Assembly: GCA_944472135.2 (NCBI GenBank)
Contig: OX235270.1
Span: 41,788,352 to 41,852,351, forward strand
Length of the DNA stretch: 64,000 bases
Direction of reading: 5' to 3'
From: Trichobilharzia regenti
Lineage: Eukaryota > Platyhelminthes > Trematoda > Strigeidida > Schistosomatidae
Notes under the pieces: generated by a model
Database searches by the model: none
Told to the model about the DNA's origin: nothing
The model's input: the letters and a program-made list of their open reading frames with translations, nothing else
Shown here: in pieces, positions 22,722 through 37,264 of the stretch
Layout: each line of letters begins with the position of its first letter
Position numbering within the stretch: the first letter of the stretch is position 1
Position numbers and translations under genes: made by a program

Positions 22722-25290
22722 TTAAGACCTAACCAAACTTCACTAAAATGGAAGGTTGTATCGCGTCAACTACACACTATAGTAAGTAAGGTCGTGAACA
22801 TTTATAATATTTCAGAGTATTACCTCTACAGGCACTTGATCACATAACGGAAGTGGAATGATTTAGTTCCTTTCCTTCAGGTCGTTAAGTAAGCTTTTTT
22901 ATAATTTATTATTCGCTGGAAAAGCGCCTGCTTAGATTATTATGTTTTATAAAGTGGTGTCATAATGTAACCGAGATGAAAGTTAAAGTACCACGGTCCA
23001 TGGAATGCGAACGCACGAGTGACCTTGAGCTGGTCAATCGGGAAAAACAATGGTTTCTGCACAAAAAGAAAAATAGAGCATCATGCTAAAACACATTAAA
23101 CAAGATATATTTTTTCTCAAATGACTTAAAAATATCTCCCATTTACCATGAGGACTGCTTACTAGGAAAATGTGGATAACAAAAATAATTAGAATAAATA
23201 ATGCCAACCCCAAATCTAAACATAATCCTTATTGAAACCTTGATCCTAACCCTAACCAGCTATTAACACCTTGTCCAAACAGTAGTTGAACACGTGACTG
23301 GGATGAAATTTATACCCTGGACTGTGAATGGCGTTCACACTAGCACTATTATAATGGTAAGTCCCGTTATCCAGCGACCAGTATGAGTTCAAGGTCATGG
23401 GAGCGTTCGCACTCATGAGTCTTTATACTTTTACTTGGCTTATCAAGTATCCCCACTCTTTTATAGTATTCATGCAGATTTCATCAGTTTAATTTGTATG
23501 GATTTGTCACAAGTCTGACCACGGATTGAAATCAGTTAAAGAACCAGTGGAAACTAGACAGTACTGGACATGTATTTCGTCCTATTTTTGGAGTCGTCGG
23601 CAATACTCACCAACTAGGTTTGGCTAGTAATTGGCCACAGGACGAAATTGCCTGAAGTTCTAGCGAGAAGACGTGACCAATGGAACCCACCAGTTCGGGA
23701 ATGAGGACAGATATTCTCTCATGATGTTAGGTGGTAGTCGCGTTAAAATCAAGAGTCGGTAGAAGCCAGAATTTATGGAGCATTGAGTCGCGTCTCAGTA
23801 ACTGAATGGTCTACGAGTTTGTCTTGTGACCGGAAGTGCTGGTTCAAACCCCAGTGGGTGAGTACTGGCGGTGAGTCTCGAAGAAGGACGAAGCAGATGT
23901 CCAGTGCTTTCTAGTCTTCATTGGTTCTTTAACTGATATCAGTCCCTAGTCAGACTTGAAACAAATCAAATTCCTACAAACAAACTGATGAGAACTGCAT
24001 GAATACTGTAAAATAGTGGAGATACTTTACTTTACTATGACGCCACAGTTTTACAATGATTCCATTCTATCTGTCATTTGCCACAGGTTTACAGGCTTCA
24101 TTTGAACCCTGCTTCCTTACAAGAAACATTTTTCTACTGTTTCTAACACGATGGTACTATCAGTCGATTCCATACATTACCAGGAAATACAGTCTCATGA
24201 TAAAAATGTTTAACTTTTTGTAAATTTTTGTTCATATTTCTATATTCCTATAAATTCGCTCACAATTTTATTCATCAAGTATTCTTTATTTGTGAAACCA
24301 TGTATGATAAATCTTATTTCGACGAAAAAAAACAGCATTGTTTGGCAAACCAGACATATCTAACAAGAAGGAAACCATGTACACACATTGTTTATTTCTG
24401 TGTTTCCAGCAATGTGAGTCATTTAATCATATGATACTAACAAATACTTGTATTGTGTTTACACGTTCATGTATTTATTATAGATTGCGTCATTCAAAGT
24501 TAAGTTTTACCTTAGAAGCGATGCACAAAATAATGTCTTACATAGACATTAATGTAGAGAAACACCTCATAAAATGTGACTTTATGCAAAAGGGACGATG
24601 AATTCTTTTCACCCACATTTTATCAGTGATTAGTCACTCATCAAGCATTCAATAAAAACCAAAAATTATTATTCAACCTTCTCTGATACTTATCAGTAGT
24701 TCGGATTCATGGTTCCCCTCTGCCAAATAAAGCAAACATTTCTAGTGAGAAAAATGCTTCAAATATTACTGGCATATGAAATGCACGCACAAAGTAATCG
24801 TCCATTAATGCAAGACAAAAAATTCGATGTTCTGGATCCAAGCTTCTATGTGAAACCAACTTATAAAAGAAACGAATAAAGCATATTTCACATGTAAGAT
24901 ACATATATGTGTATAGGGTGGGTACTTCAAAATTTACACAAGCGAAATGTATCTCATTGACTCAAAGACCACTGTTGATGGCGTTGATTTTCATTCTTTA
25001 GACTAGGTCTCAGGCAGCTTCATACCTCAGTTAGAGAACTATCGAAAACCAGGGAGTGCTGGACAGCTGTTTCATCCTAGTTTGGGAATCCTTGACAGTA
25101 CGCATCCATTGGGATTCGAATCCAGGAACCTTCGATTACACGGCAAGCTCCTCTACCATTCAGCCACTAGGACCCGATTCAATGGCACATGAATTATACT
25201 TGGGACCTAACCAAACTTCAATAAAATGGAAGTTTGTGTCGCATTACCTACACCCCATAGTAAGTTATAATGTGAACGTTTTCAATGGTT
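22722..25290. repeat. Copy-2 counterparts: leader repeats, telomere-like repeat and three SINEs
   Basis: Same order as in the first copy: the dispersed repeat at about 22,722-22,806, the telomere-like repeat at about 23,203-23,408, a minus hammerhead SINE at 23,426-23,622, a plus SINE at 23,652-24,022, and a minus SINE at 25,018-25,201 followed by the second leader repeat to about 25,290. Hammerhead cores show the same losses. See the copy-1 entries for motifs. Confidence 0.7.
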
Positions 25291-27351
25291 GACTAACTGA
25301 CATAAATCCGTGATCTAACTCGTGTAAACAGATCTAGTCCTTACAAACTAAACTCTTGAAAAGCTTCATGCATTTTTACTCTTAGTGAATCTGTTGGTGA
25401 AAATGAGAGATGTCCAAAACAAGATTTTTACTGTTTTACTGATTCCACAGTAACTTCAACTGTTAGGCACCATACTCAAATTATGTGGAATTTTTTAACC
25501 AACTTATTTAATTTGTTTAGCTACGCACAAAGTATACTATGCTCACCAAATGTCAAGTGATAACGAACGTCACGACACCCACTGAAGCTTATCACTAATG
25601 AAGTAAAATGATATGATTATGAACGGTTGGTTGTGTTGAAAGCATCCTTGATAAATTATTCCGTATCTCTCAGTTGTATCAGTTAAAGTAACCGAACACT
25701 GTATTATATTTCACGACAGAGCCCGAACTCTACACTTAAAAAAGTAAAAGACGTTTACTAGTTAGCGCAAATGAAATTCTTAAAATAGCCATTCTGAGTT
25801 CTGGTGGTTTGAATTGATTCAAATCTCTGAGCTGACTCACACCGGATACACATATAATGAGCTCAGCCGCAAACGAGCAAAATGGCCTCCCAGTGTTTAA
25901 ACCAATTCATTCTGGCTAGCAAGCACTACTGATGGGTGTAATTGGTATACCACTATTCACATCACTCAGTCAGCAGTAATATAGAAGAAACATGTGCCAG
26001 GATGTTATGCCGATAAAACGGCAGTTTTATGTAACTAATAATAATCTGATAATTAATTTAATTAGCTAAGCTGTTGTGATGATCGGACAATGACTTTATC
26101 AAATGAACGGGGGTAATTTAGAATTACGTTTTATTAATTACGGATTGAATTTAAATATGTTACCTTTCTTTATCGACTTGACGCATCGTAAATTGTATTC
26201 GTGTGAATATCATAGCACAATGTATACTGTGAGAGACACTTGAAACGGAAAAACCATTTCAGTGCTGTACACTTATCCAGGTAATTTTATCGTCAAATGT
26301 TTATAGTTATAGGCCTAACAAAAAAGGAATAGCAGATAAGATTATTATCTCTGTATTTAATACAGATGAACGTTAGTGGCTCAGATAAATCCAAAATAAC
26401 AAGCTTTTCAGAAACCTTAGATTCATAAGCAAAAGTCGAATCTGATCTTAAAGTTAAATAAAACTGTTTCATACCACCAAGATTTATGAATTCCATTGCG
26501 TGAACTAACCGTTAAATAACTGATAGAAGAATCTCTCAGGTTTCCAATAATGAAGTTATAATGACATAAATGTTTCAAAACTCGCAGTACATTTGTGTAC
26601 TTAACTCCCTAGATTCACAAAGATAAAAGTCCTCTAAAGACTTATGTCATTTTCATTTCACGAAAGTACCTCAGATCCAATAACATAGAAATGTCATAAT
26701 TCCCATCTAAATGATTTTTGACATTCTTAACTTTCCTGTAAATAAAATGATAATCAAATAAATTAGATTTACCACATAGGAACAACTTATAAACTGACTG
26801 AAACAGTGACTTCCAAATCGGCTGTCTTCAGTCGGAAACATTGCTTGCACTGGTTTCATAATACAGTAAGGAGATAAAACTTGCATTTTTTTCATTTGCA
26901 AGTGTGGTATGCACCAAGACAAGAGTTTGATAAAACGGAAAACAAATCGAAATTGTATTAACGTTTCCCTATTCTGTTTCTGTATTAGCTGTGAATATAT
27001 TGCATGTAAAAATCATGCACTATCATGAATAGTTAGTTATATTGCAAAAGTCATTATTTTTGTCCCTTTAATTTTACAGAATCAACTCATTTCCCATGTT
27101 TTTATCTAATGCTGCACTTTTCCAAATGAAATCAACAGAATACCTTTAACAAAGCAGTCTGTATGCATATAACATTAAGATGAAAATAACAAATCTACTC
27201 ATAAGCTGACCAAATCAAGTACAATGAGAGTTATAAAAATGGGACTTTTTCAATATTACATAGTTTTCTAGATGAGTTAGAAGAATTCACATTGTTGAAA
27301 CTTTCATTAATTAAAGATTACCAGTATCATTTGCAGAAAGACACCAGGAGG

Positions 27352-27354
<3 letters not shown>

Positions 27355-27399
<45 letters not shown>
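27355..27399. repeat. Expanded (AT)n microsatellite
   Basis: An uninterrupted AT run of about 45 bases. The matching site in copy 1 (4,869-4,886) has only about 18 bases. Confidence 0.95.
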
Positions 27400-27400
<1 letters not shown>

Positions 27401-27900
27401 GAACAGGTAGATGATATAAGTTTCTTGAATCAAAACCCATCCATTTAACACGCTTTTTTCAATGTTTTTGGACAATAAGTTAAGTCTTTTTCCAAGATAT
27501 TGTTAATATACCATCTCATCGAGGTGTGAAAGTTCTAGTCACCTAAAATTTTGGCTGCTCATTCCTAATTTAGTTGCTATAATGAATTCCTTTCTTTATG
27601 TGGAGATGTGGAAGAAATGCAAATAACATATTTAAACTGTCATTTTTGACGGGCTATTTTGTATATGCCTAAAAAATTTTAAAAAAAGTTATTTTACAGA
27701 ATTTGTTGGATGATTTCATCATGAGGTGACATATCAGTTAGTGAACCATTGAAAAATTAACTTTCTGAATATTTAGAAATTACTATCATTTGTTTGTAAA
27801 AACCTACCATTTATTTTCCAACCTAAAAATGTCATGTATATGTGACTCTTTGCATGTGATGAAAAGCTGACGACAAAAGTTATGTTGATGTGCCAGGATT

Positions 27901-28158
27901 ATGATTGAACCAGAATTCAGAAATGTGGATTCTAATGTATTGAAACAAGGTAGCAACACGTCTGATACTAGTCCTTCATTTTATTCAACCGGAAACTCAT
28001 ATGTATCTTTTCCTGCATGGTTTCAAGGAGTACGTTGGCCACTAAAATGTAACCAGTGTGGTATGTCTAGTACAGTGGTGCTGACTAAATTCGGTCAGTC
28101 TAGAAGATTGGACAGTGTTTGGACAACCCGTCTTTGTAAAAGATTATCACTACAATAA
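27901..28158 (+). CDS. Hypothetical exon-like ORF, 85 codons
   Basis: An open frame from ATG to TAA follows 'gatgtgccag', which could be a splice acceptor. The product has a Ser/Thr/Asn-rich first half, then PAWFQGVRWPLKCNQCG and a basic end (RRLDSVWTTRLCKRLSL). The composition is less AT-biased than neighbouring chance frames. The same frame is broken in copy 1 by a missing ~8-base segment. I do not recognise a family, and no other exon can be tied to it. It could be a 3' terminal exon of an unseen gene or a chance frame. Confidence 0.3.
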   Translation: MIEPEFRNVDSNVLKQGSNTSDTSPSFYSTGNSYVSFPAWFQGVRWPLKCNQCGMSSTVVLTKFGQSRRLDSVWTTRLCKRLSLQ

Positions 28159-28783
28159 CAGTAATACACGTAACATTCACATTTGTGTCATGGTCACTAA
28201 CTTACTGAAAATGTTTTAGTTAAGATGAAGGTTAATTTTAAAATACACAGTTTAGTAACTTTAGAAATTTTTATTTTGGGTGATCTGATGGTAAAAAAAT
28301 CTAGTTAAATCTAATGTTTTATGAAACTACAGACAAAATTCTTCTGGTGATAAACACGCTCATTATTCTCAGTGTAGCTGACCGTTTTACGCATCTACTT
28401 TGATCGTTTACTGGCAAACCACTAACATTATCGGTCGACACGTTGTTTGTTATGAGGCTAAATAATTGTCTTTCTAAACCAATAGACTTGAGAGTCACAT
28501 CAGTTTCTAATGTAGCCAAGAGTATTTTGTATTGACTGTTTTCGCTTGTTATAAGGTTGATTTATTTTAGTCAGTTTAACGGCGCATTCATTCTGTTTGT
28601 GTCACTTGACTCATATTGGTAGTATGATTAAATCAGTGAGGTAGCCAATTTTCCACCCATAAAAATACATCTCATTTGCTCTATCTCACGTGATTTGAAT
28701 CATCCACTTACATTCTCGAATCGAAATATGTACTAACACCCGTATTTAAATAGGTTTCAATCTACTGCTATTGTCCAGTATTC

Positions 28784-29001
28784 AGAATAACGACCTCGGA
28801 GTTAGAACACACCGATGACCTTGGACGTGTAACTTTCGTTGGACTATAGAACCTGAGCCAATATGAACGCTGTGCACGAACTGAGGTTTAAATTTCATCC
28901 TGATCTAGTTTTTAAGTACTACTTGGACGATGGATTGATAGCACGTTAGGGTTAGGGCCAAGCTAAGGATTAGGTGTGGGGTGAGAATTGGAGTTTGGCT
29001 G
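28784..29001 (-). repeat. Copy-2 telomere-like dispersed repeat
   Basis: Counterpart of 6,265-6,482, with the same inverted relation to the member near 23,203. Confidence 0.5.
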
Positions 29002-29311
29002 TTTTATTGCTATTATATATACTCTTTGGTAAATAAGTAAATGTCAGGATAGTGTGTCGTCTTTGATTTGAAACTTAAGCTGATACACTTCATTGTGATT
29101 AGGAAGTATTCTTAATTTATGTTAGTGCAAACTATCGTCTTTAATGTGTTTTATTACTATTGTGTGTATTTTTCTCGTAAATAAATGGCTTTTTCTCATT
29201 TGTTGTCTCAAGGTCACCCGTGAGTTTGCACACCCTGGTTCCCGCTACCTAATGAAAACAAAGCCTGTAAAGAATGAATACTTACTGATGTTTTGTTTTC
29301 TTTCCTTCCAG

Positions 29312-29613
29312 GAAGAGACTTGGGAATTAATGCTCTTGCAAAAGAGGTATAACTATTTCAGAGACTTAACATTAGCAAGGACAAGAAAGCGTGGCATACT
29401 TTGAAGGCTGTATCAGATAACCTCTTGCTCAGCTTGTCTTCTGCCTCGGCCATTTGTCTGTTACGCTGTGGATTTTTCAAAGAAAATAAAGCAAATACAT
29501 TGCGGTTTGTTAGAGCTTGCTTTGGATGGATTAATATTGCTTTGAGTGATAGATTACTGGTAGTTAATTTATCCAAAAATTCCAAACAAGGAGGGAGGAA
29601 TTTCCCAGAATAA
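29312..29613 (+). pseudogene. Copy-2 exon-like stretch
   Basis: Counterpart of 6,793-7,094. It is almost unchanged and has the same internal TAA. One change turns 'gagata' into 'gaggta', which makes a donor-like GT at that point. Confidence 0.25.
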
Positions 29614-30082
29614 AGCTACTATTATTGATAAATAATACATAAGTAATAAAAGCTGACTAAATTATATTCTATAATGGCTAAGTCTACTAAATTTTTAACA
29701 TGGTTGAAGTATATTTCAGAAGTTTAGTACAATGTCCAACAAAGACACATTAGCTAGTATTTTAAAGAACCAATGCTAATTTACCTTTTCGGCGATCTAC
29801 ACTTTGCAAGTGCACTTTGAGGAATGGAAATGTTATCAAACCTCTTCAAAAATAATGTGAAACTGATGCTGTAAATTCTGCTTAATTTAAATATTTTAAT
29901 AAAAGCAGTTTAACTCAAGCACTGAGGTAGTGAATTATCCTAACCACTTAGTTTGCTTTTCTACTTGTGGTATTAGCTGATAACAAAGCTGAACCATGTC
30001 AGAATTGCCATGGTGAACGGAAATTCAGCCTCAGTGACCACCCGTTAACCTTTGCATCATCTCCGACTGTGAATTTATTTAT

Positions 30083-30271
30083 TTTTTATTTTTTGATTAC
30101 AGCTTGATTCCACACCGTATTTTTGGTACAAGTACGGAATTTTCAGCATGGATATCGGTAGCCCAAATTTTGCAGGCCGACCATAGATATCAGGTGTGCA
30201 TCGGCAGCGGATCGAACCTCGGACCATGTGCATGGCCGACGAGAGTCCTAACCACTGTGCCACCAACGCAA
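30083..30271 (-). mobile_element. Copy-2 tRNA-headed SINE, A-rich-tail type
   Basis: Counterpart of 7,564-7,752 with the same A and B boxes and the same A-rich end. Confidence 0.75.
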
Positions 30272-30497
30272 GCTATCAGGCAAGCAGCTCTTAATTGTGT
30301 CTTACCATTGGCAATGAAATGACACATTATCCTACATTTAGCGGTACTTAACAGAAAATCAGGCATAATATTTCTAAATTGATGGGTTACTCTGAGGTAT
30401 AATTTAAGAAATGACTGCTTGAGATTTAGTCAAGTCAGTCTTCTTAGGCTTTTCTAGAAAAATATTAGATAACTAAGTACCAAGGGGCCTCAAGTGT

Positions 30498-30740
30498 GCG
30501 TCGGTGGCATAGTGGTTAAGACGCTCGCCGACCATGCACATGGTCTGGGGTTCGATACCCGGCCACAGACGCACTCTTTTACCTCTCTAAGCCAGAAGCA
30601 ATGCTAGTAAAGACGAAAGGTTGGGCATGAGGCCAGCAACCCCATCCTGTAAAATTCAACACTACTACAGAAACTTCAAGCCGCTAACTTGAAGCTCTAT
30701 GTTCCTCTGGGAGTGTGAAGGAAAAATTATTATTACTGTT
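30498..30740 (+). mobile_element. Copy-2 tRNA-headed SINE with RTE-like tail
   Basis: Counterpart of 7,979-8,221 with only isolated substitutions; promoter boxes and LINE-like tail are intact. Confidence 0.85.
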
Positions 30741-31358
30741 AAGAGGCCTCAAAACCGTCTTTCCACTACTAAAAAAGTGGACACACAGCCTCAGAGGTAG
30801 TAAAGATACTGCTAGGTGTTAAGTAGAGAATGACATGATCAATGTGCTGGAATTTCCTACTAGAGATCCAGAATCAAGTTTCCATTTTTCACTTGCTAAA
30901 CAAATTTAATTTCAGAACAGCTAAAATAACACAAGTATTTTAGACGGAATCAATACGATTTGACTGCTTCAATGGTTTCTAAGTGTTTGGGTGAGTGAAC
31001 ATTAGACATTTCTAGACACCCTTCAAATAGACGTGACTATAGTTCTAATTTTGAGATTTTCAAATGCTATTTACGCCCTAGTGTGCAGTTACATGACTCA
31101 GTTCCCTCAGATTATACTTAACAACCTTTATTCTTTGTACACAAAAGACTGCTTGTAACTAGTACAGTATATTAACTGGACGTCAACACAGTGTATTTCC
31201 TAAACTTGTAGTCAAATCCTGCTAAAACAGTTAGAAACCAATTTAATTTTGGCACTTTAGCAGATGAATTGATCATTTTTTTTACCATTTTTGTAGCTTA
31301 TACTGAATCACATTTTGAGTATTTTTGTAAAGGTGTTGTTTTTTTGAATTTGCTGCAG

Positions 31359-31472
31359 TTGCTAACGTTAAATGGAAATATTATTTATTCACCTATATTA
31401 CGTGTACCACGTTATCATTGTCGGTTGTCATTTGTTTATGATATTCGTTATTTTGAAAATTTCTGTAACCGG
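31359..31472 (+). other. Copy-2 candidate 114-base exon
   Basis: Counterpart of 8,840-8,953. Splice-like borders and all 38 codons are preserved. Confidence 0.3.
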
Positions 31473-32902
31473 GTAAATTTGTCTCTTAAATTCTAGATGA
31501 TTTGAAATTTTCATTCATTTCTTGTTGCAGTGATTTAAAAATTTTTAAATCTGTCTGTAAAAAAACTGTTAGACAGGAGATTCGGTATTACTGTTAACAA
31601 GCTGTTTTACTGGCATGCGGTAATATTTGCAGTTGTTTTCTTGGTTACCCCAAATGTGAGAAGTTCAGATGAAGGCTTAATCAGTTGCCATTTGAAAAAT
31701 GGAGAAAGCAATGCTTTACTTATTAATATCTACACCAGTGTGGATTGTACTTAAACATCCAGAAGCCATTTGATTGGGGAAAATCTACGACATAAATAAA
31801 AATCCTGATCAAGCTATTAGACTTACACACTTAAGCTGAAGTTGAAGAAGGTCTAAAGCACTTACACTAGGTAACCGTTGTATTAATTCTTAAAATTCAA
31901 GGTGATAAGGAATTTAAGGTTAGCGTCAAGAAATGTCAGCAACCTACTGCAACATTCTCAAAGTATCGTAGCCTGACTACACCAACATGTCATATGAAGA
32001 AACATCATTCTTCTGAAAATTAGACAACGAAATTTACAACGTAAGCGAAAGTTATTATTAATCCAACTGTTTTGATGTTTTCATTCAAGAAAAAATAGTG
32101 ACCTTATACCAGTGATGAAATGTTAGTATGTTCACAAATAATGTGTTTGGTTGACCTCTTACTGATGAATAGGAAGGAGTGTTCAAAGTATTCCTTTGTG
32201 GATTTCATAAAAGTCAGTTAAGTTTTAGCTGTATACCCGATAACAACTAATATCTACTAAACAGAAGATTACATATTTCACTCAGAGAAAAAGTGTCATT
32301 CTGTGATGTTCTGAATTGCCGAAACGATTCTAGCTATAATATTTAAAACGAAGGACTTTCAACTTCGATATCAGTGAGAATGTCATCATACTAGAATATC
32401 AGTATGTCCACCTGATGAATAGCCAGTCAGAATAAACTATCCTGACGAACTATTCTTATTCAGAAAAATGGCATCAGTAAACCTCTTTTCTAAAGCAAAA
32501 TGCCATCCTGTAGAGAAATTATGAACCATCATATACTGTCGTCTGAACACTTACGTATGTTTGTAAAAGAATACTAAGTTTCCCGTTTGAGCCACAACCA
32601 ATGAACATTTTTTAACCAAAAGGGAATACACAAATGTAACTTTCGTATCCCGAAACACAAACAAAGGAATAATACCTGTTGAGTGTGTTTAAATATATAT
32701 ATACTTGAAATGTATTTTTAAAAAACCTAAAATGATTATAATTATTCACACTCGACTTTTGAAGAGAATGAAATAAATTTAATGACATTACTTGTAATGA
32801 ATCATTAGAAAGAAATGTAAACTTTTTACCTTGTGAGCCTATGCTCTCAGTGGTCATTTTCAGTGCGTTATAAATTATCCAGTTTTCTGTGACACTTTAT
32901 TG

Positions 32903-33839
32903 TGAAAACAAAACACGTAGATCAGCGAAGAGTCTCTTTTCGACAAATTCATTTTCTAAGCTGTACAATCGCAAATATATATGTGTTGTTTTGTATGTAT
33001 GTGTACATTAAGTTTGTCAAACAAAATTACAGTTGGTTATGGTTATGCATCTGGCCACTTCTATGTGCATATATCAGTTCACCTGCTGCTGTGGAGCCAG
33101 GTACATCGGTCGTTCGACGCGAATCCTGTCCAAGAGGATTTAAGAACACTATCCAGCATGGTTGAGATAAGGCAACAGTGATGCAACAGGGAGTGCGATA
33201 ATTGAACACCTGGTTAACGCTGATCATTCCATTTTAACAAACGCTTGCTTCAAAGTAATCTGCAGAGTCAAGAATAACCTATCAAAGTCAATACGGTTTC
33301 GTCTTCTTTGTATCGCTGAAACTCTGTCCATTCACATAGAAAAACCGGAGCTGTGCATACAAAAGAGGATTACTCAACCACTTCTACTGTCGTGGTAACA
33401 ACTTTTTTGATTTGATTTGAGTTTTTTTCATTTTGATGACTTAATTTCGTTCCTTTGCTTGTTCTTTAATTGCTTAGAATTCTTGTATTCATTCAGATTT
33501 CTTACGTCATTTCGTATTTTCTTTGTTTCTATGTTCATCCTGAGTAAAACTCACTCATCAAACTATTCATATTATTATTACATAACTTCTTTTCACAACT
33601 GTTTGTGACAGCTCATCACCTTTGTTACTACCCTAGCTTCATTAACACTTAATTTTCTTGACTTGTATTACCAACCTTCACCTGTCTAGTTAAAGGTAAC
33701 CTTAACCAATTGTAATTTTGTTTGACAAACTTAATGTACACGTACATACAAAACAACACATATATATTTGCAATTGTACAGCTAAGAAAATGAATTTGTC
33801 GAAAAGGGACTCTTCGCTGATCTACGTGTTTTGTTTTCA
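32903..33839 (+). mobile_element. Copy-2 Penelope-like fragment with inverted arms
   Basis: Counterpart of 10,384-11,320. The arms are at 32,903-33,045 and 33,697-33,839, and the GIY-YIG fragment is at 33,049-33,401 with the same two internal stops. Confidence 0.8.
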
Positions 33840-36800
33840 TTAATGCCTGGATAGGGATTATCCATGAATTGAAACACTTTGTTGTAGCAATATAACAGAC
33901 AAACTAAACGTAATTCTGACGACGTGATGAGATTATAAATGCTATAGTTATTTACATTAATTGATTTATATTATAAAAAAGAGAGTGAAGAAGGATGATA
34001 ATACTGAAAGCTCATCTTCGTTGTCCTAAGTCATTCCTTACAGCCACAAGTAACAAATAGGTCAAAATATGAAAATATTTTGTGAAAATTGAGATGGGAA
34101 ATTATTTATTTTTCAGTTGCTCTTATAGTTAGAGAACAAAGTAATTTTTAATGTATGTTTTGAAAATGTTAGTCACTGATGATTGAAGAAATTCAGTTCA
34201 AATTAGTGGATAAGACAATAGCTTGTCACAGGAGAAACTGAAGTTGGAAAACCTGACTTAGATCATTGATTTCATCAATTCAGTTGTTAAGATTTATTTA
34301 TGAGACGAGATCCGTTAGAGAACCAATGAACACCAGTGAATACTCAACAGCTTTTTAGTTCTAATTGAGTATTCTTCAACAGTACACATAAATGAACCCA
34401 CTAGAAATGGAAAATAGGGACTTCACGTCATGAGTCAAACTTGTTAGATGCATTCCAACAACTCATGAATTTTAACCTCTATGAATTCATGATGTACTGC
34501 AAGCTCCATCCAGAGTGATGAAATCTACCTTGAAGTCAATAAAACCTTCACAAATCAGAACTTTAAATGGTTGAATTCTAGCCTAATAAGTAAGTGGATT
34601 ACTCGTGACTCTTGAATGACAGACAGACAAGGTACATAGATGCATTACTGAATGCCGAATAGGACTTAGGTTTAAACTCTAGAACAGACTTAACATCTTT
34701 GTGGTGCTGTCTCATTCTATTAACAAAAAACTTGAAAATTTAAAAATGAATATATTGTGGTTTTATTTCAGTGATTGTTTATAACGATATAGAGTAATCA
34801 AGCGACAAATGCCTATTGTTTGTTCATTGTGCAAGTTGTCTGCTTCTTCTATCATCTTATTACTTTTTCTCTCTTCTATTTTAGGAACTATTTTATCATC
34901 TACATAAGATAGTCGAAAACATCTGTTTTCAGATATGTGTTGATTGGTAACATGAATGCCTCAGGTAACTTTCCATCATGTTCACCTAATCAGTGGGAAT
35001 TAACCTAAAGATTAGTTGTAGTGATTATCAATTTCTATTGCTTTATTGTTTAAATGCGTGCTGTTGTTAATATTTATTAGATAAATCACCATTAGTTCTG
35101 CCAAATACTAATTCCTAAATTCTACTCAGTCCGTGTTGTTGTTTGGTTTCCTGTGATTCGGTCATTGCAAAATTATACTAAAAATAACTATTACATTAGA
35201 TTTAATAAACCGATAGCTGGGGCTATAGCAGAAACAAACAATTCTCCCAAGTAGATGTATCTTCTTTACAAACATTAGACCATAGAATTTTAAAAGGAGA
35301 ATCGACTTTTCAGTCTAGGTATATACAACTTGGTTGTTGCACGGTAAAGATATCATCTTTCCAGTCCTAAGTGTATTGGTCGATGTAATGTGTAATGATC
35401 CTTGCAATCTGAGCTGTTTTTAATGTTGTATACTGTGGTTCACTGTCATCTGATGCGGAATACTTAGAATCAATTTCAATGGTTAGTTTACAGGGATTTA
35501 ACTCATTTCAAGTTAGATCATTATCACTCCTGTGGCCATCGGTGAGTATTGCTAAAATATCCGATAGCATAATGAAACAACTATGCAATACTCCCTTGTT
35601 TTCAATGGTTCTCTAATTGGTGTTGGTTTGTCATCTAACTGGAAATATTACGAACCAACTTTCAGGAGTAGGTTACTGCTGAAGTACGTGGGTTTCGCAC
35701 TGAGCAATGCAGGTTAAGATTGTTTTAGAAGTATGAATTTCTTAATGGTTGTTGATAAGAGTTGCTGATTATGGCTAACGAGAATAAAGCCAATTTTCAT
35801 TGTCTTCTGCCAGTTCTCTACAACTTTATATGATCATTAATTTTTCCTGACTGTTTTACCTGTCAGAAGACGAGTGGAATCATTAGTTAACTAGTTTAAT
35901 ACATAATCTTTTTTTCTCTTTAAACCTTAAGGGTTTCAGATAGTGTTATTTTGTATCAAAAACAACTTACATAAATATTAGTCTGTTTTGCTTAAAAACT
36001 AGAGATACAGAAAAGGAAAGCAAAATATAAGGTGTAATAGGCTAAATAGTGACTGGTTCTTCGAGTAGCGTTTCTAGTGCCCACCCCCACCACTAGAGAG
36101 TAGTCCATGTCATAAAGTGAGGATTCAAATGATAAGTCAAGTCTGTTAAATGATTTTTCGGATTCTGTTAACCAGCTAGGCGAGTGAAGAACCCGGTCAT
36201 TTAGACATGGAGTGCTCTACAGTACATCCTATATCCATCTTATACGCGAATACTAATCATCTGAATTCGTCTATGTACACGAAAATGACTATTCATTTTT
36301 TTAGATTCAGGCGGTAATCTTTAGAAACGTATAGAGAGAATAGCCTTCAAACTGTTTACATCATAATATTCCTTCAAAATGGTGAAGTGACTTTACAGAT
36401 CACAAAGCGTACACTCCAAGTTTGGAATCTCATCACAATAAAAATTTTTCCAAAATTACGGACAGACGATGGTAATAACTGTTATTTTTTTAACATTAGT
36501 TATCAAACTGTTGAGCTGCAGGAGATGGTTGGATAAAAAAAAGGTTTTTCGCTAGGTTATTTTCTTCTATGTCCGGAGAAAAATGCAACTCTAATTAGCT
36601 TTATTTTTACACTGTTAGATTACAGTAGTAGGCACTATGGGAGAAATATTAGAATTTAGAATATTACGTGATCGACATCAAAATAACTAAAACGAATTCC
36701 ACATAAAGCCCATCTGATACGATTTCTGGAGATGAACACCTATCATTGCTTTGTTAACGCTTTTATGCGTCTGTATCTGCGTAAAACCACCTCTTTTTAT

Positions 36801-37264
36801 ATGATGGAAGTTAAAAGTACATACTTCAAGATGTCAGTCAAACTGGTAAACAAACAAATGCTGACTACAGAAAATATCTATAGCTGATTGATGAAAAATG
36901 CCAGAACGCCGTTAAATAAATTGACTACAACCTACGTTGTGGTAATGCAATGTGTATAGTGATTCAACACACGGCAAACCGACCTAATAGATGTATAGTG
37001 AAAGAATGGATTTCTTTCAAAATACTCATCAAATTGTTTTCTAAACGGTTATACTTTTTAAGAAAGAAAGTACCACTTATTTCGGCATCACCATTGGCCA
37101 TAGATTAAAATTATTCCGAGTACATACACTTAATTTTTTTTTGTAACATGATAATTAAAGTAGTCAAATCTTTTTCCAGGTGTCTAGTTTTACAACAGTC
37201 TTCGTGTCAAAAATGTTAAGTAGAAATGCTAGTCATATCTCAGGGTTTATTATTATTTATTATT

